Positions 1 through 7,572 of a stretch of DNA of 27,782 nt are shown piece by piece. The first letter of the stretch is position 1, and the number at the start of each line of letters is the position of its first letter. The stretch lies in assembly GCA_002428735.1 (NCBI GenBank), contig DIXO01000022.1:1-27782 (forward strand). The letters run 5' to 3'. The notes beneath the pieces were generated by a model, which did not search any database, was not told the origin of the DNA, and saw nothing but the letters and a program-made list of their open reading frames with translations. The stretch comes from Syntrophaceae bacterium UBA6078 (GTDB lineage Bacteria > Desulfobacterota > Syntrophia > Syntrophales > UBA2210). A program made the position numbers and the translations under genes.

Positions 1-110
1 ACATATTACGTGCTCCTGACACGTCCTCTTTCTGTCTTGTGGTTATTGGGTGATTGATATATATTAATTCCGCTTTTTATCTCTCAGATGCAGGACGGCG
101 TGCCCTTCCC

Positions 111-1097
111 ATGGCTGATTCGATACAACAGGCGAAAGAAGTCCTCCGAATAGAGGCTGAAAGTATTTTGCAGCTCATTGACAGGATTGGGCCCGATTTT
201 TCCCGGGCCGTTGAACTCATCCACCAGGCCAGGGGGCGAGTGATTGTTACGGGGATCGGAAAGTCCGGTCTCGTGGGGAAAAAGATCGCGGCAACCCTGA
301 CCAGCACCGGGACGCCGGCCATCTTCCTCCATCCGGTTGAGGGACTCCATGGAGATCTCGGCATTGTGACGAGGGATGACGTGATCCTTGGCATATCAAA
401 CAGCGGTGAAACGAGCGAGCTGAACACCCTGATCCTGAACGTGAAGGATATTGGCCTGTCCATCATCGCCTTCACGGGCAACATGGATTCAACCCTTGCC
501 AGAAGCAGCGACGTGGCCATCGATGTGAGCGTGGCGCAAGAGGCATGCCCATTCGGCCTGGTGCCGACATCAAGCACGACCGCCACCCTGGCCATGGGGG
601 ACGCCCTGGCCGTCGCCCTTGTCAAAAAAATGGAGTTTACGGAACGGGACTTCTATAAATTCCACCCCGGCGGTTATCTCGGCCAGCGATTGATGGCGCG
701 GGTAAAGGATGTCATGATCGCAGGAGAAAGCATGCCCGCAATACACAGTGGAGCGCCGGCGCTCGCGGCCATCGATGAGATGGACGAGAAAAACCTCGGC
801 TTCGTCTTCATAACCGACAGCGAGAGACACCTTCTGGGTATCCTCACCGACGGCGACCTGAGGCGACACACCAGAAGGGGTGTTTCCTTCACGGCAGCCG
901 TGGTGGATGAATTGATGACACGATCGCCAAAGACCATTGATCCCGACACGTCTCTGGCGCACACCATAGAGATCATGCAGAAAGACGAGATTACCACGCT
1001 GGCCACGATAGACGGGGAAGGCCGCCTGGAAGGGTATATTCACCTGCACGACATACTGGGACGGGGAGGCACCATCAAGATCTCTGTCCCACGATGA
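111..1097 (+). CDS. kdsD: Arabinose-5-phosphate isomerase (KdsD/KpsF/GutQ family)
   Basis: Interconverts ribulose-5-phosphate and arabinose-5-phosphate, the first committed step to Kdo for lipopolysaccharide; cytoplasmic. The protein has an N-terminal SIS sugar-isomerase domain (about residues 35-170) with GIGKSG at 48-53 and SNSGET at 96-101, then two CBS repeats (about 200-328) containing GILTDGDLRR. The frame is open from a TTG at 54, but I choose the ATG at 111 because it gives 328 aa, the usual length of the family, and because the extra N-terminal residues look unlike protein-family sequence. The ribosome site is weak (AGGA about 15 nt upstream). No other Kdo gene is visible in the window. 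Identification rests on the SIS-CBS architecture and motifs and is strong; which Kdo-type sugar pathway it feeds is inferred. Confidence 0.93.
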   Translation: MADSIQQAKEVLRIEAESILQLIDRIGPDFSRAVELIHQARGRVIVTGIGKSGLVGKKIAATLTSTGTPAIFLHPVEGLHGDLGIVTRDDVILGISNSGETSELNTLILNVKDIGLSIIAFTGNMDSTLARSSDVAIDVSVAQEACPFGLVPTSSTTATLAMGDALAVALVKKMEFTERDFYKFHPGGYLGQRLMARVKDVMIAGESMPAIHSGAPALAAIDEMDEKNLGFVFITDSERHLLGILTDGDLRRHTRRGVSFTAAVVDELMTRSPKTIDPDTSLAHTIEIMQKDEITTLATIDGEGRLEGYIHLHDILGRGGTIKISVPR

Positions 1098-1163
1098 CAC
1101 ACGGCATACGCTGTATATACGGCGTACCATCCGTTCACTCACAGTCATACGCCCTGAATCGAG

Positions 1164-1406
1164 ATGCTTCAGAACTACTTTATTGTCCGTTGCCTCAGGT
1201 GCGGGCAGAAGAACCGTATCATACGAACCCGATTGAAAGACAAGCCTGTCTGCGGCAGGTGCCATGCCCCTCTGGATGAACTCATCGTGCACTGCCTCCA
1301 CTGCGGCGTCAAAAACCGCATCACGGAGTACCGGCCCCACAATCTTCCCCTCTGCGCCCGGTGTAAGCAGCCGCTCTACCATGAAGACGAAGACATGGAG
1401 CCGTAG
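1164..1406 (+). CDS. Small protein of two tandem zinc ribbons
   Basis: An 80-residue protein built almost entirely of two copies of the same unit. Each unit is CxxC, 16 residues, CxxC: cysteines at 10/13 and 30/33, then 44/47 and 64/67. Both units carry a Gly-x-Lys-Asn-Arg-Ile sequence after the first CxxC, resembling the N-terminal zinc ribbon of thioredoxin 2 (TrxC), but no thioredoxin fold follows. The tail is acidic (HEDEDMEP). It lies 66 nt downstream of kdsD on the same strand and may be cotranscribed. A metal-binding role is a safe inference from eight regularly spaced cysteines; the partner or process is unknown. It could act as a small adaptor or redox-sensitive zinc store, but nothing in the sequence decides this. 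Confidence 0.75.
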   Translation: MLQNYFIVRCLRCGQKNRIIRTRLKDKPVCGRCHAPLDELIVHCLHCGVKNRITEYRPHNLPLCARCKQPLYHEDEDMEP

Positions 1407-1528
1407 TGCATGGAAATCGACATTCCTGCTCCGCGGTTCCACAGTAGGCTGTTTACCTCTGTGAGATTACGACCCGTTCCTTACCGTGGATATTCCGCAT
1501 ACAACAGTGGCAGGGGTTAAGGGAACGT

Positions 1529-2401
1529 ATGAGACACGCGTGTCATGCCATGAACAGGGAAGCCATCGTAGAACATATTATCGAACGCCTGGGAACAGCC
1601 GATATCAACTACCGGGACGATACCGGGGGGTGTGCGAAGACCTTTGAGGCCGGTGTTTTGATCCCCCTCCTGTTCACGGCGGGAAAGACCGGAGAGGAGA
1701 GCGGGTTGTCATTCCTCCTCAGCAAGAGATCGGCCGCCGTTTCGCAGTCCGGGGATCTGAGCGGCCCGGGGGGGAAGCTCGAACCCTTCTGGGATCGCCT
1801 CCTGAGATTCTTCATTGTCCGCGGGTTTCCCTCTGTCATGAAGGGAGAAGCGAGAAGGCACGCGGCCAAACGGGGGAAACCCTTCTTCGACGCCATGGCC
1901 CTTTTCCTTGCTAACGCGGTTCGGGAATCCTGGGAGGAGATACGGCTCAGCCCCTTCAATCTCCGATTTCTCGGCCCCCTTCCACCCCGCAGTCTCGTCA
2001 TGCTTACCAAAACAATCTTCCCCGTGGTGGGGCTTATCGAAAAGAGATGGGATTCCCGTCTAAACTGGGAGGTGGACAAACTGGTTGAAATACCGCTGAA
2101 CGCCTTTTACCATGCAGAAAATTACGGCTTCCTATCCATCGGGGCTCCGGAAGACCCCTCGGACAGACCGGGGAGTAACGGGGGATACCCGTGCCTGATA
2201 CACGTGGACAGCGATGGAGCGGAAGAAATTCTCTGGGGCGCAACGTTCAGCATCATTACGTCTTTCCTCCGCATCGCTTTTGATTTCAGTCCTCCCCGGA
2301 TATGCCCCGAGAGGGTCATCACCAGACCCCTGCCATCGAATTATGGGGGAGGCAGCTACGCGCGTTCCAAACTCCTTGACAAGATTCTGCCGGGCAGGTA
2401 A
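1529..2401 (+). CDS. Nudix hydrolase, CoA-pyrophosphatase-like, with insertion in the Nudix box
   Basis: The Nudix fold is recognisable. A strand ending GPGGKLEP (about 79-86) matches the PGG start of CoA-type Nudix boxes, and NAVRESWEEIRL (about 129-140) matches the catalytic REUXEEXGU half, supplying the metal-binding glutamates. In the family these halves are about 17 residues apart; here they are about 50 apart, so an insertion of about 30 residues rich in Arg/Lys/Phe separates them. The usual Gly after EEI is Arg. The following LGPLPP resembles CoA-diphosphatase family members. The ATG at 1529 is preceded by TAAGGGA at about 6 nt; an in-frame ATG at 1550 is the alternative. The substrate (CoA or another nucleoside diphosphate derivative) is inferred from resemblance only. 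Length 290 aa is longer than usual for the family (about 190-220). Confidence 0.75.
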   Translation: MRHACHAMNREAIVEHIIERLGTADINYRDDTGGCAKTFEAGVLIPLLFTAGKTGEESGLSFLLSKRSAAVSQSGDLSGPGGKLEPFWDRLLRFFIVRGFPSVMKGEARRHAAKRGKPFFDAMALFLANAVRESWEEIRLSPFNLRFLGPLPPRSLVMLTKTIFPVVGLIEKRWDSRLNWEVDKLVEIPLNAFYHAENYGFLSIGAPEDPSDRPGSNGGYPCLIHVDSDGAEEILWGATFSIITSFLRIAFDFSPPRICPERVITRPLPSNYGGGSYARSKLLDKILPGR

Positions 2402-2552
2402 CGTTTTCACCCCAGCCCTCAAAGATACTGATGACGATGCCTGTTCTGGGTGGCGGGAACTATGTTTGATACGGCCTGTCCACGTTACCTCCACGGTGAC
2501 GTCTGGCGGGAAGATCGGGAGAACACGACGGAAGCCTGGAGGCGTACACATC

Positions 2553-3281
2553 GTGAGACCACTGGCCCCGATAAACGGGATAAGTGCGTTAACAAAATTA
2601 TTTTCTGCCAGAAAAAAGCAGAAAATAATTACTAACTTACTAAAGGCGGTTCTCTTTGATTTTGACGGCACCCTCGCCGAATTGAATGTGGACTTTATCC
2701 GGATGCGAAGGGCCGTTCTGGATCTCATGGCTGAGTACTGCGCGCCGTCTGATGGGATAGAAAAACTGTACGTGCTTGAGATGATTGAGGCGGCCAGAGA
2801 CATCCTCTCCGAGAGACGCCCAGGGAAGGAGGGGGAATTCTTCTCCAGGGCACACAGGGTGATAGGCGACATAGAGACCGAGGCGGCACGGGAAGGCTCG
2901 CTTCTCCCCGGCACGGGGGAGATGCTCCGCGAACTGAGGAGGCGGGATATCAAAACGGGAGTCGTCACGCGGAACTGCAGGGCCGCCGTTCTGCAACTGT
3001 TCCCCGATATCGATTCCCGCTGTGACGCCGTCATAACCCGGGAAGGCGCCCCGCGGGTGAAACCGCACCCCGATCATCTCCTGACCGCCCTCGACTTTCT
3101 GAAGGTAGAGCCGGCCTGTGCGGCGATGGTGGGGGATCACCCCATGGATATGACCGCGGGCAAAGATGCGGGGGCGTATGCCATAGGCGTGCTCACGGGA
3201 CACTCCGAAGCCGCGCCTCTGCGCCGGGCGGGAGCGGATCTGATTATTGAACGGGCCCCGGATATAACCCGCTACCTGTGA
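2553..3281 (+). CDS. HAD-superfamily phosphatase, phosphoglycolate-phosphatase-like
   Basis: The HAD core is clear: motif I FDFDGTL with nucleophile and acid/base aspartates at codons 36 and 38 of the chosen frame, motif II threonine in GVVTRN, motif III lysine in RVKPHPD, and motif IV GDHPMDM. A helical cap of about 75 residues follows motif I, as in phosphoglycolate phosphatase and related small-molecule phosphatases; the substrate is not known. The start is uncertain. Family members begin 4-8 residues before motif I, but codons just upstream (TTA, CTA, AAC, ACT) are not starts. The nearest plausible start is GTG at 2553 with GGAGG 10 nt upstream, adding about 30 residues; an ATT at 2628 is the other option. 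A perfect inverted repeat (2596-2630) lies in this stretch. Confidence 0.82.
   Translation: MRPLAPINGISALTKLFSARKKQKIITNLLKAVLFDFDGTLAELNVDFIRMRRAVLDLMAEYCAPSDGIEKLYVLEMIEAARDILSERRPGKEGEFFSRAHRVIGDIETEAAREGSLLPGTGEMLRELRRRDIKTGVVTRNCRAAVLQLFPDIDSRCDAVITREGAPRVKPHPDHLLTALDFLKVEPACAAMVGDHPMDMTAGKDAGAYAIGVLTGHSEAAPLRRAGADLIIERAPDITRYL
2596..2630. repeat. Perfect 13-bp inverted repeat at the start of the HAD gene
   Basis: Arms AATTATTTTCTGC (2596-2608) and GCAGAAAATAATT (2618-2630) are exact reverse complements around a 9-nt A-rich loop. There is no U-tract after it, so it does not look like an intrinsic terminator. It is far more AT-rich than the flanking DNA. It could be an operator or an RNA hairpin that masks or positions the HAD translation start, which is otherwise hard to place. 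Confidence 0.7.
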
Positions 3282-3348
3282 GCGTTGACGGTACCGGGAA
3301 ACAGCCGGCAAGGGGATTCCCTTAACCGATATAGAAGGACGTGACAGG

Positions 3349-3729
3349 ATGTATGAAATTACCATACAGAAGACATTTTCCGCCGCCCATACCCTTGACA
3401 TCGGCAGCGAACGGGAAGAGCTTCACGGCCATAATTTCAAGGTTGAAGCTGCGGTCGCTTCCGAAGAGCTGAATCCCGACGGGCTCGTCCTTGACTTCAG
3501 AGTTCTGAAGCAGTGGGTGGGCGCGATCCTGGAAGAGCTGGACCATTCATTCCTCAATGACCGCGCTCCATTCAGGGATACGAGCCCCACGTCGGAACAC
3601 ATCGCCCGGTACATCTACGACAGGCTGGAGGAGATGGCGGTTCCCCGGGGACTGGAGGTGTCCCGTGTCGCGGTATGGGAATCCGAGGGTTCCAAGGCGG
3701 TATATGCAAAAAGCAGATCGAGTGTGTAA
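3349..3729 (+). CDS. 6-pyruvoyltetrahydropterin synthase family protein, PTPS-III-like (QueD paralog)
   Basis: A 126-residue T-fold pterin enzyme. Zinc ligands are visible as the His of FSAAHTL (about residue 14) and the two His of LHGHNF (about 26-28); the catalytic Asp-His pair is in ELDHSFLND and the pterin-anchoring Glu in WESEG. QueD-type members have Cys four residues before the HGH motif (CxxxHGH). Here that position is Arg, and the next residue is Glu (REELHGH). Loss of the Cys with retention of a Glu is the hallmark of PTPS-III proteins, which convert dihydroneopterin triphosphate to 6-hydroxymethyldihydropterin in place of FolB. The next gene, 18 nt downstream, is folE2, which makes that substrate. 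AGAAGGA sits 9 nt before the ATG. A queuosine (QueD) role remains possible but is less likely without the Cys. Confidence 0.85.
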   Translation: MYEITIQKTFSAAHTLDIGSEREELHGHNFKVEAAVASEELNPDGLVLDFRVLKQWVGAILEELDHSFLNDRAPFRDTSPTSEHIARYIYDRLEEMAVPRGLEVSRVAVWESEGSKAVYAKSRSSV

Positions 3730-3747
3730 GGATACGGGCCAAGCAGA

Positions 3748-4530
3748 ATGGTGGACATACAGAATCTGAAGGATCACCGGAAGATCGACATACAGAAGGT
3801 GGGGGTGAAGGGGATCAAGTACCCCGTCATCGTCCTCGACAAGGCGAACGGGACGCAGCATGTCAATGCCACCATCAATATGTACGTCAATCTCCCCCAC
3901 CGGTTCAAGGGAACGCACATGAGCCGTTTCGTCGAGATCCTGAACGAGTACCGGGGGCGAATCAACATCAATACCTTCCGGATGATCCTGCAGCGGATCA
4001 GAGAGAAACTCAATGCCGAATCCTCCCACATAGAGATACGGTTTCCCTACTTCATAGAGAAGGCGGCCCCCGTCTCACGGGCGAAAAGCCTCATGGAATA
4101 CGAGTGCTCATTCTGCGGAGAGGGCAACGGAGAAACGAATGATTTTCTCGTCGGCATCGCCGTTCCCGTCACAACGGCGTGTCCCTGTTCGAAAGAGATA
4201 AGCGACATGGGGGCGCACAATCAGAGGAGTGAGGTGCGGGTCACCCTGCGATTCAAGAAATTCTTCTGGATAGAGGATGTCATCAAGCTGGTGGAGGAAT
4301 CGGCAAGCAGCGAGATCTTTTCGCTCCTCAAGAGATCCGATGAAAAATACGTCACGGAGATGGCATATCAGAATCCCATGTTCGTCGAGGATGTCGTCAG
4401 GTCCGTAGCGGAAAAGCTCAACAAAGACCCGAATTTCACCTGGTACAGCGTTGAAGCGGAGAACATGGAGAGCATACACAACCACAGCGCTTACGCCTAT
4501 ACGGAAAAGACGGAAACCGGCAACAGGTGA
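3748..4530 (+). CDS. folE2: GTP cyclohydrolase IB (FolE2)
   Basis: Converts GTP to 7,8-dihydroneopterin triphosphate, the entry step to tetrahydrofolate and queuosine. It is the metal-flexible isozyme unrelated in sequence to FolE. Family signatures seen are TTACPCSKEIS with the conserved active-site Cys at about residue 145, GAHNQRS after it, FPYFIEKAAPVS, and the C-terminal ENMESIHNHSAYA stretch. Length 260 aa is normal for the family. It begins 18 nt after the PTPS-like gene and is almost certainly cotranscribed with it, forming a two-gene pterin operon. No FolE, FolP, FolK or queuosine gene is visible nearby. The ribosome site is poor (AAGGA lies about 15 nt upstream), so translational coupling to the upstream gene is likely. 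Confidence 0.95.
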   Translation: MVDIQNLKDHRKIDIQKVGVKGIKYPVIVLDKANGTQHVNATINMYVNLPHRFKGTHMSRFVEILNEYRGRININTFRMILQRIREKLNAESSHIEIRFPYFIEKAAPVSRAKSLMEYECSFCGEGNGETNDFLVGIAVPVTTACPCSKEISDMGAHNQRSEVRVTLRFKKFFWIEDVIKLVEESASSEIFSLLKRSDEKYVTEMAYQNPMFVEDVVRSVAEKLNKDPNFTWYSVEAENMESIHNHSAYAYTEKTETGNR

Positions 4531-4611
4531 TCAGATTCTCAGAGGCGTGGATGGCGCCGGATTGGAGCCGTGCTGATTTGTGACCAGATTCGTGGGCCAT
4601 CGCGCGGCTTG

Positions 4612-7185
4612 TCAGCCGCTCGTTTCAATGCCGATAAGTTCGTAGGCTTTCAGATCCCCGATGGAAGCGACCCCATCTGTATCTATCTCGCGGACATTGA
4701 GGCGCGCTTGGACCGCGCGCAAGGTGGTTTCACTGATGATGATACCGTTTGGAAATGATTTTGTAAGTGTCTGGAGCCTGAAGACCGCGTTCACCGAATC
4801 CCCGATAGCCGTATAGTCCATCTTTTTTTCAAAACCGATATTTCCAACGACGCTTTTCCCTGTGTGAACACTGATGCCGATGGTCACCGGTTCCCCCGCC
4901 TCTTTGGCCCAGTGCTGATTTATGCGGTCGACGGCGTCCCGCATCTCGACCGCCGCGGTGACGGCATTATCCGCATCCCCTGTATGGGAAACCGGGGCGC
5001 CGAATATCGCCAGGAAACCGTCACCGAGATATTTGTCGACGATGCCGTGATTTTTGACAATGATTTCACCCATCACGGAGAAAAACCGGTTGAGAAGAAG
5101 GACTGTTTTTTGCGGTTCTATCTTCTGGGAAAGGAGTGAGAACCCCCGTATGTCGATATTGATGAGCGTGAGCACCCTGAACTCGTCAATGGTCAACTGC
5201 CCGGTATCGCTTCCATGGACGATCCTGTCCACAATCTCCTTGGGGACAAATTTCTGAAACATATGACGGATGGACCGTTCCTGCTCGGCCATGGACAGGG
5301 TTTCATTATAGTGATTGGCGTTTTCAATGGCAACGATGACCGAAGAAGCGATGGATTGAAGGAGCTCTTTATCGCTGGCATCGAATTCGCCGTCCTTCTT
5401 GTTGAGGACCTCGACGACCCCGGTGACTCTCCCCTCCGATATCATAGGAACACAGAGGACATCCTTCGTGTGAAACCCGGTGGCGCTGTCCACATCGGGG
5501 GAGAAGAGGGGGGATTTGCTGATGTCGTTGGCGATAACCGCGCTCCCTCTCGTCGCGACGTACCCGGCAACACCCTGTCCCAACGGTATCCGGATTCCTC
5601 GCAACCGTTCCATGTCGAGATTCAGGGTAACGATAAACTCAAGACTCCCTTCACGCATGAGAAGGAGGGCTCCGGCCTCCACATTCATCACCGTGCTGAT
5701 CATGTCTATGGTATACTTGAGCACATGGTTTATATCGAAGGTAGAGGACGCCAGGGCGTTTCCGATCTGTTTCAGCGTGTTCAGCTCCTGATTCCGCCTG
5801 ATGACGTAATCGGTGAGCCGGTTTCGTTCCATCGCCAGGGAGAGGGCGTCGGCCATCCGGTCGATCAGTTCCAGCAACCGATAAAAGACATCGGACGCCT
5901 CCGAGGACAGGACCATGATCCCCGTGCTCACTTTTTCTATCTTCAGGGGAACAAGTGCACAGGCCCTCTTCCCGGCAAGGAGGGCCGTCTCGCTCTCATG
6001 GACAAGCGCGGAAACATCCTCCACAACAAAGGTGGTCCCCTGCTTCAGGACCTTGTCAAACACCGATCCCCCGTAGGGGTGATAGACATCTTTCAAGAGG
6101 TGGGCGGCGCCGGTTTCCATACGATACAGAAGCTTTAAATCGTTCGTTCTGATGGTATCCTTCGTCAGAATCATGGCGTCATCAAAGAAAACAACCGATT
6201 GCATTTTTTGAAGGATAGCATGCAGCAACTCGCTCTCCCTCAGCCCCGAATTGATGATTTCGATTACCCCCATCATGGCGTCGACGTGGGAGTCTTTTTC
6301 TCTTCTGTCGTCAAATAATTGTATATTTTCATAGGAGAAAGCGGCGTTTCCCAGAAGAGGACTCAGGACCTCCACGTTTTCGCTGGTAAAGGGAGGGGCA
6401 TCATCTTTCTTGGACAGCGTGACAACACCCACGATATCCGTTCTGGTCTTGATAGGCATGCACACGAAGGATCTCGTTCCGTACTGCTGGCGGTTTTCCC
6501 GGCCGAAGCGGGTGTCTTTTTCGATGTCTTCCACAATAAGGGGGGATTTGTTGATAACCGCGTATTTCGCGATGCTGTCCGCGAAATCTATCCTGTCTCC
6601 CAGTTTCAGGTACTGTTCCCCAAGACCGATGACAGCCCTGACAACAAAGGCCTTCCGGTGGGGCCGCTCAAGGATCAGAACGGAACCGAGATCGGCGCCA
6701 GCCAGTTTCAGCGCCCGCTCCAGGGTGGCATAGAGTATTTCCTCGGGGTCTGAACTCACGTAACAGAGGTCCGCAAGCTCCTTCAGTGTGGATAGTTCCG
6801 AGATCTTCTTCTGGAGTTGCCCGAAGGTTACACCGAACCGGCTTTCCAGGGTACTGAAGGTATCCATGATGTTGCTGATCTCATCCGGACCCCGGCGGGG
6901 CTGGTTGATCGGCAATTTTGACACGACCTCATCCGAAATCTTTCTGGATATGGCTGCGATCCGATCAAATCTCCTGCGAAGCATGACAAGTCCGATAAGC
7001 GAAAAGATCAGAAAGAAAAGGAGAAAAAACGGGAAATACCTGTCGGTGATGATGTTGTATCTGATGCCGAAGAAGATAAAACCGCTGGCGGGAACCAGAA
7101 AGAAGAGCGCGAAGACGAGAGTCAACCAGGGGTGTAATACCCTGTTGCTCGCAATGAGCCGATCCACATACTCCCTGAATTTCAT
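4612..7185 (-). CDS. Membrane-anchored triple-GAF class III adenylate cyclase
   Basis: 857 aa. Two N-terminal transmembrane helices (about 18-41 and 50-69) are followed by a HAMP-like/coiled linker, three GAF sensor domains (about 145-295, 310-470, 480-640) and a C-terminal class III nucleotide cyclase domain (about 670-840). The catalytic set is complete: metal-binding D678 (NIDIRGFS) and D722 (KYLGDGF), adenine-selecting K718 and T792, and transition-state N799 and R803. The Lys/Thr pair points to a class IIIb adenylate rather than guanylate cyclase. Class IIIb enzymes are often bicarbonate-responsive, which I cannot test here. The ligands of the GAF domains are unknown. AAAGG lies upstream of the ATG. 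It is transcribed divergently from a GAF-containing ATPase gene and ends 81 bp after folE2 on the opposite strand. Confidence 0.93.
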   Translation of the reverse strand: MKFREYVDRLIASNRVLHPWLTLVFALFFLVPASGFIFFGIRYNIITDRYFPFFLLFFLIFSLIGLVMLRRRFDRIAAISRKISDEVVSKLPINQPRRGPDEISNIMDTFSTLESRFGVTFGQLQKKISELSTLKELADLCYVSSDPEEILYATLERALKLAGADLGSVLILERPHRKAFVVRAVIGLGEQYLKLGDRIDFADSIAKYAVINKSPLIVEDIEKDTRFGRENRQQYGTRSFVCMPIKTRTDIVGVVTLSKKDDAPPFTSENVEVLSPLLGNAAFSYENIQLFDDRREKDSHVDAMMGVIEIINSGLRESELLHAILQKMQSVVFFDDAMILTKDTIRTNDLKLLYRMETGAAHLLKDVYHPYGGSVFDKVLKQGTTFVVEDVSALVHESETALLAGKRACALVPLKIEKVSTGIMVLSSEASDVFYRLLELIDRMADALSLAMERNRLTDYVIRRNQELNTLKQIGNALASSTFDINHVLKYTIDMISTVMNVEAGALLLMREGSLEFIVTLNLDMERLRGIRIPLGQGVAGYVATRGSAVIANDISKSPLFSPDVDSATGFHTKDVLCVPMISEGRVTGVVEVLNKKDGEFDASDKELLQSIASSVIVAIENANHYNETLSMAEQERSIRHMFQKFVPKEIVDRIVHGSDTGQLTIDEFRVLTLINIDIRGFSLLSQKIEPQKTVLLLNRFFSVMGEIIVKNHGIVDKYLGDGFLAIFGAPVSHTGDADNAVTAAVEMRDAVDRINQHWAKEAGEPVTIGISVHTGKSVVGNIGFEKKMDYTAIGDSVNAVFRLQTLTKSFPNGIIISETTLRAVQARLNVREIDTDGVASIGDLKAYELIGIETSG

Positions 7186-7572
7186 CCCACAGCCTTTCGA
7201 TCCGTCACAGCGCCATGCGGCGTTTCCGAATCACCGCCGGCATATTCATGTTATTGGCGTCATCAGATGATCCCGCGGCCCTTATACCCGCAAGAAGACA
7301 CGCCTGTCAACCATGACCGGCAGGCGTCAGCATACCCCCCGGGTTCATGATGACGAGAGGGGTAGAGGAGAACAGCACCGTGATCGCACGCGACGGCGCA
7401 ATGGCCTCTTTCATGGTGCCCCTGTTGGTAATGACACTCCCGTTATTTGTCAAGAACAAAAGTAACCTCCGCACACCGGCGGCTTTATGTCCTTGAAATC
7501 TTCGGGAGAATGCTTTATGCTTACTGCGATTCTATCATAGACAAGCGCGAATAACTACGAATCAGGATCCAT
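7186..7572. other. 387-bp divergent intergenic region
   Basis: This stretch separates the cyclase gene (leftward) from the GAF-ATPase gene (rightward) and must hold promoters for both. I see no convincing ORF. A 7-bp inverted repeat (ACGCCTG and CAGGCGT, 14-nt loop) lies at about 7300-7327 and could be an operator. A promoter candidate for the rightward gene is listed separately. No clear promoter for the leftward gene was found. Confidence 0.6.
7493..7521 (+). promoter_or_regulatory. Candidate sigma70-type promoter for the GAF-ATPase gene
   Basis: TTGAAA (7493-7498) is followed after 17 nt by TATGCT (7516-7521). That is 5 of 6 and 4 of 6 matches to the consensus, and it would start transcription about 45 nt before the ATG at 7573. 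AGGA (7564-7567) is a well-placed ribosome site for that ATG. Prediction by eye only. Confidence 0.45.

Noticed and set aside
1..110. End of an upstream gene or a kdsD promoter
   Set aside because: No clear frame ends here and no convincing -35/-10 pair was found; the TTG at 54 was not accepted as the kdsD start.
2214..2552. Open frame continuing upstream of the HAD gene (355-aa frame)
   Set aside because: It overlaps the Nudix gene out of frame and the added sequence has no family-like features; only the part from GTG 2553 at most is credible.
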